From assembly GCA_009741485.1 (NCBI GenBank), contig CM019219.1, positions 4,647,527-4,711,526 of the forward strand: a stretch of 64,000 bases of DNA. The letters run 5' to 3'. A program made the translations under genes and the position numbers. The notes under the pieces were generated by a model that worked only from the letters and a program-made list of their open reading frames with translations, did not search any database and was not told the DNA's origin. Source of the DNA: Malurus cyaneus samueli. Lineage: Eukaryota; Chordata; Aves; Passeriformes; Maluridae. Within the stretch, counting starts at the first letter, position 1. Each line of letters begins with the position of its first letter. Below are positions 51,701 through 64,000 of this stretch, piece after piece.

Positions 51701-54700
51701 ATGTGGTAGATCTTTTCTCCCCCTCATCCCTCCCTGCAGTTCCCTCCTTCCATTTTAACTCCTGTACAGTTTAATTTGAGGGGAACTTTCTCACTGACTC
51801 CAGCAGAGCTGAGCAGAGCCAACCAAGCTTTGTTCTGCTGCCACTTTCCCAGCACCACCAGGAGCAAAGCTACAAGTGAGTCCTGCAGGGATAAGAGCAA
51901 CCAGTTCCATTTTACCATAAATGCAGCCCTACCTCTCATTCCCCATATTCAGCAAAAGCAGAGTTGGTTTTAAAATAAATTTCCTTAACAACCAAGTACT
52001 ACTATTTAACAGGACCCGTGAGCACTCCTATAGCATTTTACAAATCACTGCATAAGTATTAATTAGCCTTAATGACTCATATTACCTAATGAGATAATGA
52101 AAAACCCTGCAGCTCACAATATCTACTTCTATTTTCAGCGAGAGATGAAATGGATCTTGTAAAAGGATACATTCTCTCCTAATTCCTTTCCTGCACATCC
52201 CTGTAGTAACGCTGGAAAGTAATTCCAAGTGTGTCATGGCAATTTTTTTCCCCTCTCAATTTGCAAAGGCTAATACAGTCTTTGCCACAAAACACAAATA
52301 CAGAGGTTTAGTGATAATATTTGTTCCTCAGGAGGCTTTTCTGCTGAAGGGTGACCAGTGTGGGCTCACTTTCTGGTGAGGAGATGTGGATTTGCTGCCC
52401 GCTCTTTACGGAGAATAGCAGCGCCTTTCTTGCTTGCTCTCAGGGTTGCCCCTGCCAAGGTAATACTTAATGGATTAAGTCTTGTGAAATAAATTCTGTA
52501 AATAGAACGTGGACTGAGATCATTTCAACTCATTTCCCCTGCGTCCCCTTCCCGTCCTGGAAGCTGTCAAGCACAAGCAGCCTGCAAGCAGCCTGTTCTC
52601 CCCCTGTTAGTCTTGAGTCTCACTAGATGCATAAAACAGCTTGTTTTTCACATACTTTCTGTGATGGCATTAAAAAAAAACTGCAAGGGAAAGAAAAAAA
52701 AAAAAACCCCAAACGTTCTCAATTCCACCCATAGCTATAAACTGGATACAGCTAATCTTGCACGGGCACCAAACATTGCTCTGTTTGTCCACGTTAGAGC
52801 ACTAGAAACCCGTGTTTATGATGGAATTATAGCTGAATCTGAAGGATTTTAAAGAAAGGAACTGAACCAACTGTGGGTTTGTAAACAAACAATATGGTTT
52901 TGATGTCAGCCATATCATTTCATGTGCTGGAACTGTTTCTGTCACATGGCCAGTTCCTGCCCCTGAAGAGTATCTAATTTAATTTAGATGTATCATGAAT
53001 ACACATCAAGTCCAAGAAACTACAGGGAAACTCTGCAGGAAGGTCTGTGCTGGAAAGATTGCATAAGCTGGACTTTGAAGGAGCAACTTTTGGCTCAAGG
53101 AAAAGAGGGAAAAGTTGTGTCCACTGCAGAAGAATGAAAAAAGAAAGTGAGGGGAAGGGAAGTGTATGGAGTGGATACTGTCAAAAGGAAGGAGTTTCTT
53201 TCTCCTTTAGAGATGAATCAGCTCGAGGTATTTTTCTGCATTAATGTTATCCAAAAAAAATCTGCATAACTTTTTCCAGAGCAATAAATCCTGCTTTCAG
53301 CAGTCCTCCCAATTTTGTTTTCAGTCCTTCTCGGGTTGCTCTCTCTCTGCTCTTTCTGTGCTGGCCCCGCAGAAAACCATCGTGGATGATAACTCATCCT
53401 GGGAGATTTTCTGTGAGGTTCCACTCCAGCATCCATGGGATCATCCACAATGAGCCCTCAGGTCCAGGTGACCCCAAGGGTGATGCAGAGCTCCATGAGC
53501 ATCTGGGCTATGAACAAACACCCCCAGATGAGGGTGATGATGGGGGAAAAACAGCAAGATATCCCTTTGCTACAGCTGATAGTGGCTGAAACGTGTCTTA
53601 TGTTGCAGGGATCTAAGAGCACCAATGTGGGAAAATTGCTTTTCATACAGGGCATGATTCTGACTGTGAAAAAACCCTGCACCTGGCACCAACTGAATTT
53701 AAAGGGAAGCTGTGTGTGGATAAAAATTTTTTTTTGAGCCGATGTGTTTACCAGCTTGGCTCTTAAATATCATGAATTTCCCTAGAAACGTATTTAAATT
53801 AACGGTATAACAATAATATACTTTGTTGTCTTATTTATTTATTTAATTATTTTCATTAGGCAGCGTTTTCTCCTCCACCAATTCCAGTTCCCCAGGTTTC
53901 CAGAGCACTCAGTTCCTCCCAGAAGTGGTGTAGAGCTCTGGGCTGGGCACTCAGCTTTGCCTGTACACACACACCCCACCAGCATCTTCCCAACAGAGCT
54001 GCCCTGATCCCTACACCCTTGGAAAGGAAAGAGGAGATGGTTCCCCTTGCAGTTATTTCATGCCATGGAATCCTGACTGCTTGCTGGAAAACTATTTCCA
54101 ATAAAAATGCAAGGGTTTTTTGCAAGGAAAGCTAACGCTTTCAATCAGAAAAATATTTCTCAGACTCTAGTTTAGCCATAAACATGAGACCAGCCTTAGG
54201 TGCAGAATTCAGACCAATGCTACGAGGCAATCACAGAAGTTATAACCAGCTGAGGATGGTTATTTACAGTGGAAGGCAAGCTGCAATTCCTTCCTTTGAT
54301 CTATTTGCTGGCTTCAGGATTACATTTCCCAACCATGCTTTTTAATCCCTGTAAACATCAGAGGTGAAGAATTTGGTGGAGAGAAAATTGGCTGCTTCTT
54401 TGTGTTTTTGATCAGATTGGGTTTTGATGCCTTCCCTTCCCCAGTTCCAGTGCCTGAGCTTTGTGTGTGACACCAGCACGAGGTCTCAGGCTCTGGGATC
54501 TGCTCATGGAGTCAAATTCCATGCCCAAATCTCCATTCCCTGAGGGAATACAGCCCCAGGGGTGATGCCATTCCCAGGGAGGAGGGGCAGTGTGCCACAC
54601 TGTTGTACCACAGTGACAGGTCCATGTTGTCACTCCATCTCTCAGGGACAGCTTCTCTCGTGAGCAAACCTGGAAATTCACACTTTGCTTCACCCATGAG

Positions 54701-57042
54701 TTCCTCTCTACAGTGCTGGAAAACCCCTGCAGTCAAGAAACCTGAGAATTGCTGGTGGGAATTCATGAAGATGTGCCATCACTGTCAGCAGGGACAAAGG
54801 GGGACAGCAGGAGGTTTTCTGCCACAGGATGGAGCTCAGAGCAGGCTGCAGAGCATTTCTAGGAAGCTCCACAAACACTCGAGTGTCTGAATTCCACTGC
54901 AGAGCCTGTACCATCAGCTGTGCCTCCAGGCAGATGAACTGCACAGTGACTGAAAAAAAATCACCTAGGTGAAGGTCTTGGTCGTGTATGAAAAAGTACA
55001 AAAGAAGTGAGGGGGGGAGGAAAGAGCCAGCTTTTGTAAAAAGTGAGCATGAGAATTCTGTGGCTTTGGTTCTGTCCCACTTATTCCATTCACCAGCTCC
55101 ACAAAGTGTTTCTCACACAAAAGTGTATTTTTAACAACACTGAAAAGAACATGCCACAATTGGAAGCTCAAGCTACTTTTACCCCAGGTAAATGGGATGT
55201 AAACGTCATGTAAGAGGTTAAATGGCAAAGGAAGTATTTAATCTTTTTTTTAAAACCAAGAATGGCCAAATCAGTATTAATGGGGTTGATCTTCCTGACT
55301 GTAAAGTCTCACTGAATGTAAATATTTAACAAGAGGAATCCTCAGAGTTCTCTTCTGCCTGAGCACCATGCACGACCAGGAGCTGCTTTACCAAAGGAGT
55401 TAAAAGTTTCCTGCAATAATGCAACAAATCACTCTATGCAACAAGCACAGACACATTCTGTGGCAGTTTCCCCACAAGCTTCAATCTATGGGGGGGAAAA
55501 AATCTTGATTTATTATATAGCATTTGGACACTTGCGAATGAAAATTTGCCAAAGATCAGAATAATCAACTCTTTCACCCAGGCAGCTTTTTTATGGAAGA
55601 GAAAAAAAAGCACAGAATAGGTCTGAGCAAAATAAATAAAAATTCCACACTTTTAACCAACAGAACCTTTTGCGTCATTCAGAAGTATTTGCAGACATCC
55701 AGAATCTTTTATCATCAAACAGGCGCTCTGGCCTTCAAAATCACAACTTTTTCACATATTTTTGTTTACTGATGGCCTTTAAACAAGCTGATATCTCTAA
55801 GTTGTGGCATCTCTTCACGTCGAGTCAAACGCAGGAACTCTTAAAGCTGCTCTTTGCTATTTTTTTCTCTTCCCTTTTGCTAGGCTGTCATCTGTGAGTT
55901 TTAAAGATAGCAGAAGCCCATCTACAGCAGCATCCATCACATGAGTCATGGTAACAGTGCCTCAAACATCACTTTTTATCGATCGACTCGGCCTCTGCTG
56001 CCAATATGGAAACCTTCCAACCTGGAAAGGGCCAGCTGTTTTAATACAATTAAACACAGCCAGGAAGAAGGCTGCAAATGGAGACAGGCATTAGCCATTC
56101 ATGGTACACAAGCCTCTCTCAGAGCCCAGTAAAGTGCAGCATCCCTGCTTGCCTTGCTTATTTAATTAGCACACAATGAGGGCCACTGAATTTCCCTGCA
56201 AAAGGTGTTGCGTACTTTGGACAAAAAAGAAAGGAGAAAAGGAGCTGCTTTTAAGTGCAGTCCAAAAAAATAGCTCCTTGGCTCAATGGCACTTTTAATA
56301 AAGATGTTTCCAGTGTTTGTTTATTTATCAAAAAGCAGTGTTTCTCTCGGGTGTTTTCATTTTTTATTTCTGTGCACAAGAAGGAGGGGAGAAAAGGGCT
56401 TTACTAAGCAAGTCTTTCACTGAGACACCAGATGATGGATAGTCAAACACAGAGTCTCCTGTAAACACAGAGGTAACCAAAAGGTATGAACTGACTCATA
56501 ATTGTGTCAACACAGGTCGCAGACCCTTGGTTTATTTCAGCCTTCCTGTTTTTCACGGATTTCTTTTCACACTACGCTGTTTTTCTGGTTTTTTTTTTTA
56601 AGACACAGACTCTTTTCAGTACATCCTAGCAGGGTGCAAAAGCACACAGGTTTTTACACCAAAATGTGGGCATCTACACACACACATAGGCTGTACTGCC
56701 ACAATCACAACAGCAGCATTTTCCATCCATTGCTTATGGCTGCACTAAACGAAGCTGTGCAGTCCATGACCACTCTAAATCTAAAAGCCCATCCCATTCC
56801 TGCCTCCAGCCTCTCCTGGAGGCTCTTGGGAAGCATCCAGAAAAGAGGAATACAACAAAACCTCAACAGCCTGGTGCTCCAGTTCATCCAGCTCTCTCAG
56901 GCTTGCTGTGACAAGACTCTGACGGAAAACGCTGGGAGGAGGACGGGCAGCAGAGAAGTCTGTGACAAGCAGAGCCTGCCTGTATTTGTCTTGATCTCTA
57001 AACAAATTGAATTAGGCTGTAGCCTTTTCCTTGTTTAAAGTT

Positions 57043-57152
57043 TAGAACCATGGTTTGGGTTGAAATGTTGGAAAGATGATCCAGCTCCAACCCCTCTCCA
57101 CTAAAAGCCCCATCCAACCTGGCCTTGAAGGAAAAAGCCTTTCTGGGCTCTC
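57043..57152 (-). mobile_element. CR1 LINE 3' fragment
   Basis: The block contains GGTTTGGGTTGAAATGTTGG, GATGATCCAGCTCCAACCCC and CCCCATCCAACCTGGCCTTG, all in the order of the reverse-complement CR1 3' end. Sense strand minus, the same as GRK5. The segment between the first two blocks is altered relative to the usual consensus. Confidence 0.82.
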
Positions 57153-58711
57153 TATTTCATTATTGGCACTAACTAGTAGGTTAAGATATTGTTAGGGCAG
57201 GGTCTGATGTGCAGACACCCCAAAACGTTGAATCCCCTGCAAGTCCCAGAGCAGTTCAGATGAAAGGCCAAGAAAGGTGTTTTAAAATGTTCCCTGTACC
57301 TGTGGAGACACTTCTGGTCTGAAATCCTGAGATCCTGTTCAAGCACTTGCAGGAAACAACAAATGAAGAATGGACACAGCCAGGGATGTTGTCCTTCCTC
57401 AGCAGAGCCAGTGACAGAAGACATTTAAGGCCAGGATGCAGACCAAATTTTTTTTAAAACCACTCCTTTTAGGATAGCATTCCTTTGTAAAGAGAGAACA
57501 TTTTACCTGGAGCCATTTTCCCTTGTGGAAACCAAGGCTGGTAGAAAAACGGGGAGAATTCCCTTTGCAAATTACAATATATTCAGTCAGATTTGCTTCC
57601 AGCAGGTTGTGTACCTTCAGAAATTGGTCAGGCTTTGTGTGTTTGTCAGCTGGGGAAAACCTACGCTCTGCCCTCCTGCCTCCCCTCTTTTCTTTACCTC
57701 CTTTTAGCTCCACAACAGAAGATGAGGGAAGAAAATTTCAGCGAAGGAGACCATGAAAAGAGTTCCAAAACATTCCAGATATTTTCTCTGCACAAACATG
57801 CTGTGGATTTCTAATGTAAACAGTGCTAGGGCACCGTCACTCAGACCCCAGGAGCTCACCCAAGTCAGGCGAATTGTGCTGCCTGTTATCTCGGTTGTTA
57901 CAGATTCCTGCCTTTCATTCATCCCTTGCCAGTGGCTGGATTTTGTGTGTAGGGGAGAAAAGGAGCCTCGGATACTGAAGTTAACCTCTTGTGGTGAGAC
58001 CAGTAATCCTGGACAACGCAGATAGCTACAAGCCTTGTCTGCCAAGGCAGCAGTCAGAAGAAACTTGGCAGGTATGAGCAGGAGAAATGCAGCACTATGA
58101 AAATGGACACTGCAAGCTCCCTTCCAAAGCTGCAGCACTTAAATAAAACAGATTAAGTTAAAAAAAAAAACAAAAAACCAACTTTTACATGCCCTGTAAA
58201 AAAGCTCCATAAAGCAGTGTTGTGGCTGTGAATAGAGGATGGTGCTGCTGAGCAAACCTGGCAGAGGCAGCGGCTGCTGCTTCAAACATCTTGTCCAGAC
58301 TGTAATTAACACAAACCTTCAACTACACTCAGCAAGCCTCATTTCCCACCAGATAAGGAGACACTTACTAGAAGGGAATGCAGGATCTGATGAGGGGATT
58401 CATTTCTGAATGTGTTTTTAGAACCCCACTGATCCTGGTGGGGACTGAGTGAAAGCACCTGTCCCTTGTGCCAGGTATTGTCCAGCTGTGAGGACCCTTT
58501 GGGTCCTGGAGCCTGTGCATGGAAAACAAAGGGCGTGGAAGCTGCTACCCCAAACCCTGCCCTGCAAGAGCATCATTCCAGGCTCTCCTGCCTGCTCCAC
58601 AGCCGCTTTTAGGAACCAAATCCACTGAGTTTGCATGGCAGCACCACGGGAGGAAGGTGCATTGCCCTGCCCACCTGGAAACTGATTCCCTGTAATGATG
58701 AGAGCCTTTCA

Positions 58712-59130
<419 letters not shown>

Positions 59131-60161
59131 CACAGATCAAATCTGAGCCAGTTTGGGCTTAGAACAGACCAAGGAGGTGGCATCTGGTAGAAGATCAGCT
59201 CACTGAAAGATGGGAGCCCAGGTTTGTGGCCCGCCAGGTCCAGTTCAGATGACAGTGCTGCCTCCAGCATCACCTCTGCCCCAGCCAGCAGCCATTCCAC
59301 ACGAGTCAAACAATCCTGTAAAATTACAGCTCACACCTTTTCAACACAGACATCCCCCTTCTGGTTTTGGGATAAGCCCATATTCTATCCCAAAAGAAGT
59401 GCTGAAACCTGAAGATCAAAATTCACTTCCCACCATCCCCTCTCACCCCTCACATTACATATCCTGCCAGCGTGGCACTGCTGCTTCCACGGGGGAACTG
59501 GGGGAGAGAAAATTAACAGCTTCATGAGCAAAAAATCTCTTACTGCTTCTCTTTTCTGTTCAGCTTGGAGATGCTGTGCAGCCAACGGAGGAGGAGCATC
59601 CCTCTGGACATGAAAATCCCGATGCAGACCGGGATTCTCCGAGCCGCTGTATTGACTGCAATTCACTCCCTGCACACAAAATCTGATTCACTCTGGCCTA
59701 TTTTACATGCACTGGCACGCTGAATGACTAATTTGGAGCTGAGTTAATTTTGAAGAGGGGTTGGCAGAGTCATCGTTGCAGAGTGAGGGTGTGTCGGGTC
59801 CTGCGTGACATTGCAGGCTTAATTACTGACTCAAAAGGTAGCAGACCACCAGAGAGAAAAAAAATGACAAATATTGCTCCCTGTGGGGCATTTCTGATAA
59901 TTTCTGATCTGATGCCTTTTGCATCTTACCTCTTATCCCTTTGCTTCTGGGGACCAATGGTTTTGCCATCACAGAGTCCGCCTTGAATTATTTTAAACTT
60001 CCTATTGACAGGCACTGTCAATTGTATTTCCACAGTATGCAATGCAGAGCAGAGATACCTGCACTGGCCCCACAGGAACCAGCTTGTTTGGAATATCAGA
60101 AGCACAGCCCTGCTGTCCTTTCCAGGGATCAGAGAACAGAGAGCTGTGACTGCCTCCCCAG

Positions 60162-60345
60162 CACACAGGACACCCCAAGAGTCACACAACCTGCCTGAGT
60201 GTGTTGCTTGTTGAACTCAGACAGGTTTGGTGCTGTGACCCCTTCCCTGGGGAGCCTGTTCCAGTGCTCAGCCACCTTCTGGGTAAAAAAAAAAACCAAC
60301 AACCTTTTCATGATATCCAGCCTAAAGCTCCATGTACAAACATGT
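60162..60345 (-). mobile_element. CR1 LINE 3' UTR fragment
   Basis: In plus-strand text: CAGGACACCCCAAGAGTCAC, GGTTTGGTGCTGTGACCCCT, CCTGGGGAGCCTGTTCCAGT, GCCACCTTCTGGGTAAA and TGATATCCAGCCTAAAGCTC. These are ordered blocks of a CR1 3' region in reverse orientation. A run of 11 A and some changes follow the GGGT block. Weak similarity may continue to about 60400. Sense strand minus, the same as GRK5. Confidence 0.88.
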
Positions 60346-63162
60346 GCTACTCATTTCTCCTGCTGCCACTGCAGAGACCCTCTGTGCTCTCACCAAGGGT
60401 GCTCAGGGCAGGCAGGAGCTCTCTGTGCCTGCTTGAACAGGATTTCCAAACACTTCTGGACACAGGAGGCAGAAGGGATAAACCAGATGAAGCCATCCTT
60501 TAGGCTGCACCGGCTCAACACTGGTACATCCTCACCCACTGAAGGTTTTCCCTCTGGGCACAAGCATCAGAGATTCCAGAGCACACCTGCTGCTCCAGCC
60601 ACCTTCACAGGATTCCTCCCAAAATGACTGCATCTTTAGCAGCATCAAGCAGCGAAGAATGCTGCAAAATAGCCCTTTGCTCTAAGTGACAGCTCTGAGA
60701 TTTGAGCAGAGGTGAAATTATTCTGCTAAGCCGGGCCAGAACATTTTTAAAACCCACTCAATGTAAAATATCCACTGATGTATTTACATTGGATGATGTA
60801 TTTCTGACATTAAATTTCCATCAAAACTGGAGAAGGGCTCTGCGGTCCCCTGTTAAAACCGTGATCGATACAGCCAGCATGTTCTCCTCTCTTTTGTGGC
60901 TATCCTCCAAAAATAAGCAGCCTTGCCTGATGAATCATTTGCTCTTAGCTGAGCGTGAAGTAGCGTTGCTGCTTTGCTTGTGACGTCTTTATGTTAAAGA
61001 TTCTGATCAAGTGCTTTAATCGACCTGACCTTTCCGCTCTCAGCTCCTCTTGTGGAGCCAGCAGTGTTTGCCGGCTCCAAACGTTAATTCTGGGGGGGTT
61101 TGAAGGACATAATGCACTGAGACAGCTGAGACGGAGTAAATTGTCTCATTCTAGCAGAGCTAAAAGCTAAAAGGGGAGGTTTCTCTGAGCGGGTCAAGGT
61201 GCAGGTTGCAGGGGGAAGCGTTTCACACGTTGCCTTGATTGCTGCTTTTGCAGGGTCTATTCTGCACAGGAAGATTTGCAGCTTCCAGGGCTGGGCAGGC
61301 TTGACAGGCGTGCCATGTTTTAGTGTGGGTTCTTCCATCATGTGGTGCCAGAGGGTCTGACTGCTTTAGGATTTGGGTTTGCTGCTGAGGAAAGGTGAGC
61401 TGCCAGCAGCAGCACGGAACCTCAGCCCCGCTTCCTTGCACACACTCAACATTTGCAAGCTGAGGGCTGAAGCTAATTCTCTGACATGTCAACCAGTCCT
61501 GCAGGAAACAAAAGCATTTGCTCTACATCTCACCTACTGAAAAATACATGGCATTTTTCACATCATCTTGTGATGCTGCTTGGCAAATCTTGCTCTGATC
61601 TCTGCCTGCAAGAAGAGACACATAACCAGAGGCACACGTGTAAAACATGTGCAAGCAGGAGCTACCCTCAGCCTAAAGTGTCTACTCTTTTTCCCCTCTA
61701 TTATTCAGTATATTCCCACTCTCCTAACGCTGAGAGGAGACAGGAAAACACCTGCATATTGTTAAGCCAGTGAGATAGCAACCTGCTTGTCCAAAATGAG
61801 AAATCAGAGACAGAGGACGGAGCTGAAGATGAAGCTGAAGAAGCCAAGGCTTTGAGCCTGTTAATTCTGCTGAAGACAGCATCAAGCCATGCTCCTGCTC
61901 AGATGATTGAAGATTATTCACAACACAGAGTAAAACAGATTGCTGGATGAATTTATTCCAGCACTGTGCCTGTAGCATTTTCTGTTTGTGCCTCATGCCA
62001 CCGTGCAAGGTGGCTTTTAAGCACGGCTAAGCTGCTCTGTTCTTGCCCAAATTGATAAGCCAGCAGCACAGCCCATGCTGCCAGGCCTGGCTAATCCAAG
62101 ACAGCCAAATATTTCATTCAGCTGTATTAACTGCAATCTAGTTAATCCACAGCTCACTGGAGGATGACCACAGCTTCTGTCTTCCAGTTCACAACAGCAC
62201 CGGGGCTGTCACCCAAGGCCTTCCCAAAAACAGTGCAGAGCTCTGGACCCTCGGAATGCAAGGCCTTGATTACACAGTAAAGGCAGTGAAACGAATTCTA
62301 AAATTGTTAAAAGTCAAAAAATCATGGTTACATTTCTTCTCCTCGTGCCACCCTTTCTTTACTCTGCCCCATCAAGATGTTGGAAGCTATGTGTTATACA
62401 TGGAATTGCCATATTAGAGAAAGGTCTGGCAAGTACAGGAATGGACCACAGACAGCTTCAGAGGAAGATCTTGGAAAGCTGTTTCTGAAGTGTTTGAAAA
62501 ACAGGAACTTTGTTCCATATTCTGTTAATTAGCCATGGTTAACAAACCATGTAGGTGTATTGCTTCCAAACAATTTCTTCCCCTCTTTTAGCATCTATGC
62601 TACTCAGATTCAGGCTGTTCTTAGGATCCTGGTAAACGCCCTGAACTGCTGAATGCCCTCATGTCTCATGTGGGTGTGAATACCAAAGATTAACTGTGTA
62701 CTTGTGAAGGAAAAGAACACAAATTTTAATCTTGTTTTCCTAGAGCGCCTCTTCCTAATGAGACAGCATGAATAAAGCTCACCAGCCCATCATTTTCCCC
62801 CAGGAATTCTTCATGTCTAATACATCCAGCCTCTAAGGCAAACAGTTTCACCCTTATTAGAGATGCTTCATGTGAAGTTCTCCCAGGTTCACTATTCTTC
62901 TTTCATATTAGCCCCACCTACACTCAGCTATACCAGCAAATAAAACCAATTTGTTTTCAAAGAATGAAAGACACTGCTCGCTCTCCAGCCTTCATCCAGA
63001 CCTTCTCCTCTGGGAAAGCAGAAAAAAAACCACCCAGAAACCCTGCTTTATTCTTTAAAGATCTTAGATGATACTCCTGATTAACCAGTGCTTAAAACAG
63101 GTAATACTGTAAATACTAATGAATAAATACTGATGAACGTGACTTTAATAACACATTTTTTG

Positions 63163-63195
63163 ATGATAATAATAATGTTAATAATATGCCTTAAT
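63163..63195. repeat. (TAA)n-like tract
   Basis: A GATGATAATAATAATG start and further TTAATAATA words make a short imperfect trinucleotide tract in intron 1. Confidence 0.75.
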
Positions 63196-64000
63196 AACAT
63201 CCACTGCCCTGCAGGGACAGAGAAAGCTAAGGGATTAGTCTTTGAAGATTATCCTCAGGGCTAAACTATTATATGTCAAGGCCATTTTCCCACTACCCTA
63301 GGAATATAAAGGAGTTTTTACACAAGATACCTTTAAGCCTGGTCAGAGCACGTTGAAAGGATTTAACAGAAAAATCAGGCCTTTAACTTCTGTTAGTCTT
63401 AAGCAGGCATCCCAGCTCATGGCATTCTCCAACTCTGCCTACATCTTCCACCAGATATTTTTGATGCATCTTTGGGATTATTTGAATGTTTTATGGGTCA
63501 GTTCACATATACTGGGCTTACATTTCACTGCTGTGCTAACAGGGAGTAGTTTGGTCACAAATTTCCCTGGATGCAGTTTAATTTCTCCCTATATAAACAC
63601 CTATAATGTGTCTATTATGGTGTCTCTGTTTTTTATGCTGTGAATTTAACTGGATTGTGTTTACCTGCAGCTGATAAATGAGCAAAAAGACATTGTTGGC
63701 TTTTATGCCACAAACAAAAATATTCCTAAAGATACAAAGTGGAAGATTTACAATCCATTAAAAAACAAACAGTAAATTTTACGAAAATAAAGTCAGCTAT
63801 AATCTAAAAGAGTAAAATCAAGAAGAGCCAAACATTTTAACTTCCAATTCTTGACCTCAAAGCAAGCAAGCCTACTGGCACAAACCCAGGAAGTTTTGTT
63901 GGGTTTAGAATGCACTGCCATGTCCTGGGTGATTCAACATGTCTGGGGGGCTGTCTGGGGAACTATTGAGAGATTTTCTCCATCAATAGAATAGACAACA

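Noticed and set aside
56502..57038. 178-codon plus-strand open frame
   Set aside because: Composition is mixed with low-complexity F-rich and H-rich stretches, with no known motif; it ends just before a CR1 copy and is antisense to GRK5.

Overview
The window is vertebrate nuclear DNA, very probably from a songbird (passerine). It lies entirely inside one gene read on the minus strand, GRK5 (G protein-coupled receptor kinase 5). The bird call rests on repeated 3' ends of CR1 LINEs and on one SINE with a tRNA-Ile-like head and a CR1-like tail, matching the TguSINE1 family known from zebra finch and other passerines. Coding DNA is only 388 bases in four small exons; the rest is intron.

Layout along the gene (minus strand, high to low coordinates): end of intron 1 (58882-64000); exon 2 (58786-58881); intron 2, 31.4 kb (27414-58785); exon 3 (27301-27413); intron 3, 8.4 kb (18874-27300); exon 4 (18796-18873); intron 4, 17.7 kb (1097-18795); exon 5 (996-1096); start of intron 5 (1-995). 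All four exons have AG acceptors and GT donors, and the intron phases (1,1,0,0,2) join into one open frame for about residues 18-147. This covers the basic lipid- and calmodulin-binding patch and the first part of the RGS-homology domain. Exon 1 lies beyond the right edge. Exon 6 onwards, including the kinase domain, lies beyond the left edge.

The introns hold nine recognisable CR1 fragments (seven in the same sense as GRK5), one tRNA-derived SINE, an eight-copy minisatellite of 62-68 bp units in intron 3, several homopolymer and simple repeats, a 15-base assembly gap after a poly(A) run, and one single N. No second gene, structured RNA gene, CRISPR array or microbial-type system is supported. 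The long open frames in the introns look like chance or repeat-driven frames. The second-look items are a 22-bp perfect palindrome, a cluster of TCF/LEF-like motifs, isolated CpG-rich spots, a G-rich tract beside a hairpin, the SINE, and the minisatellite.
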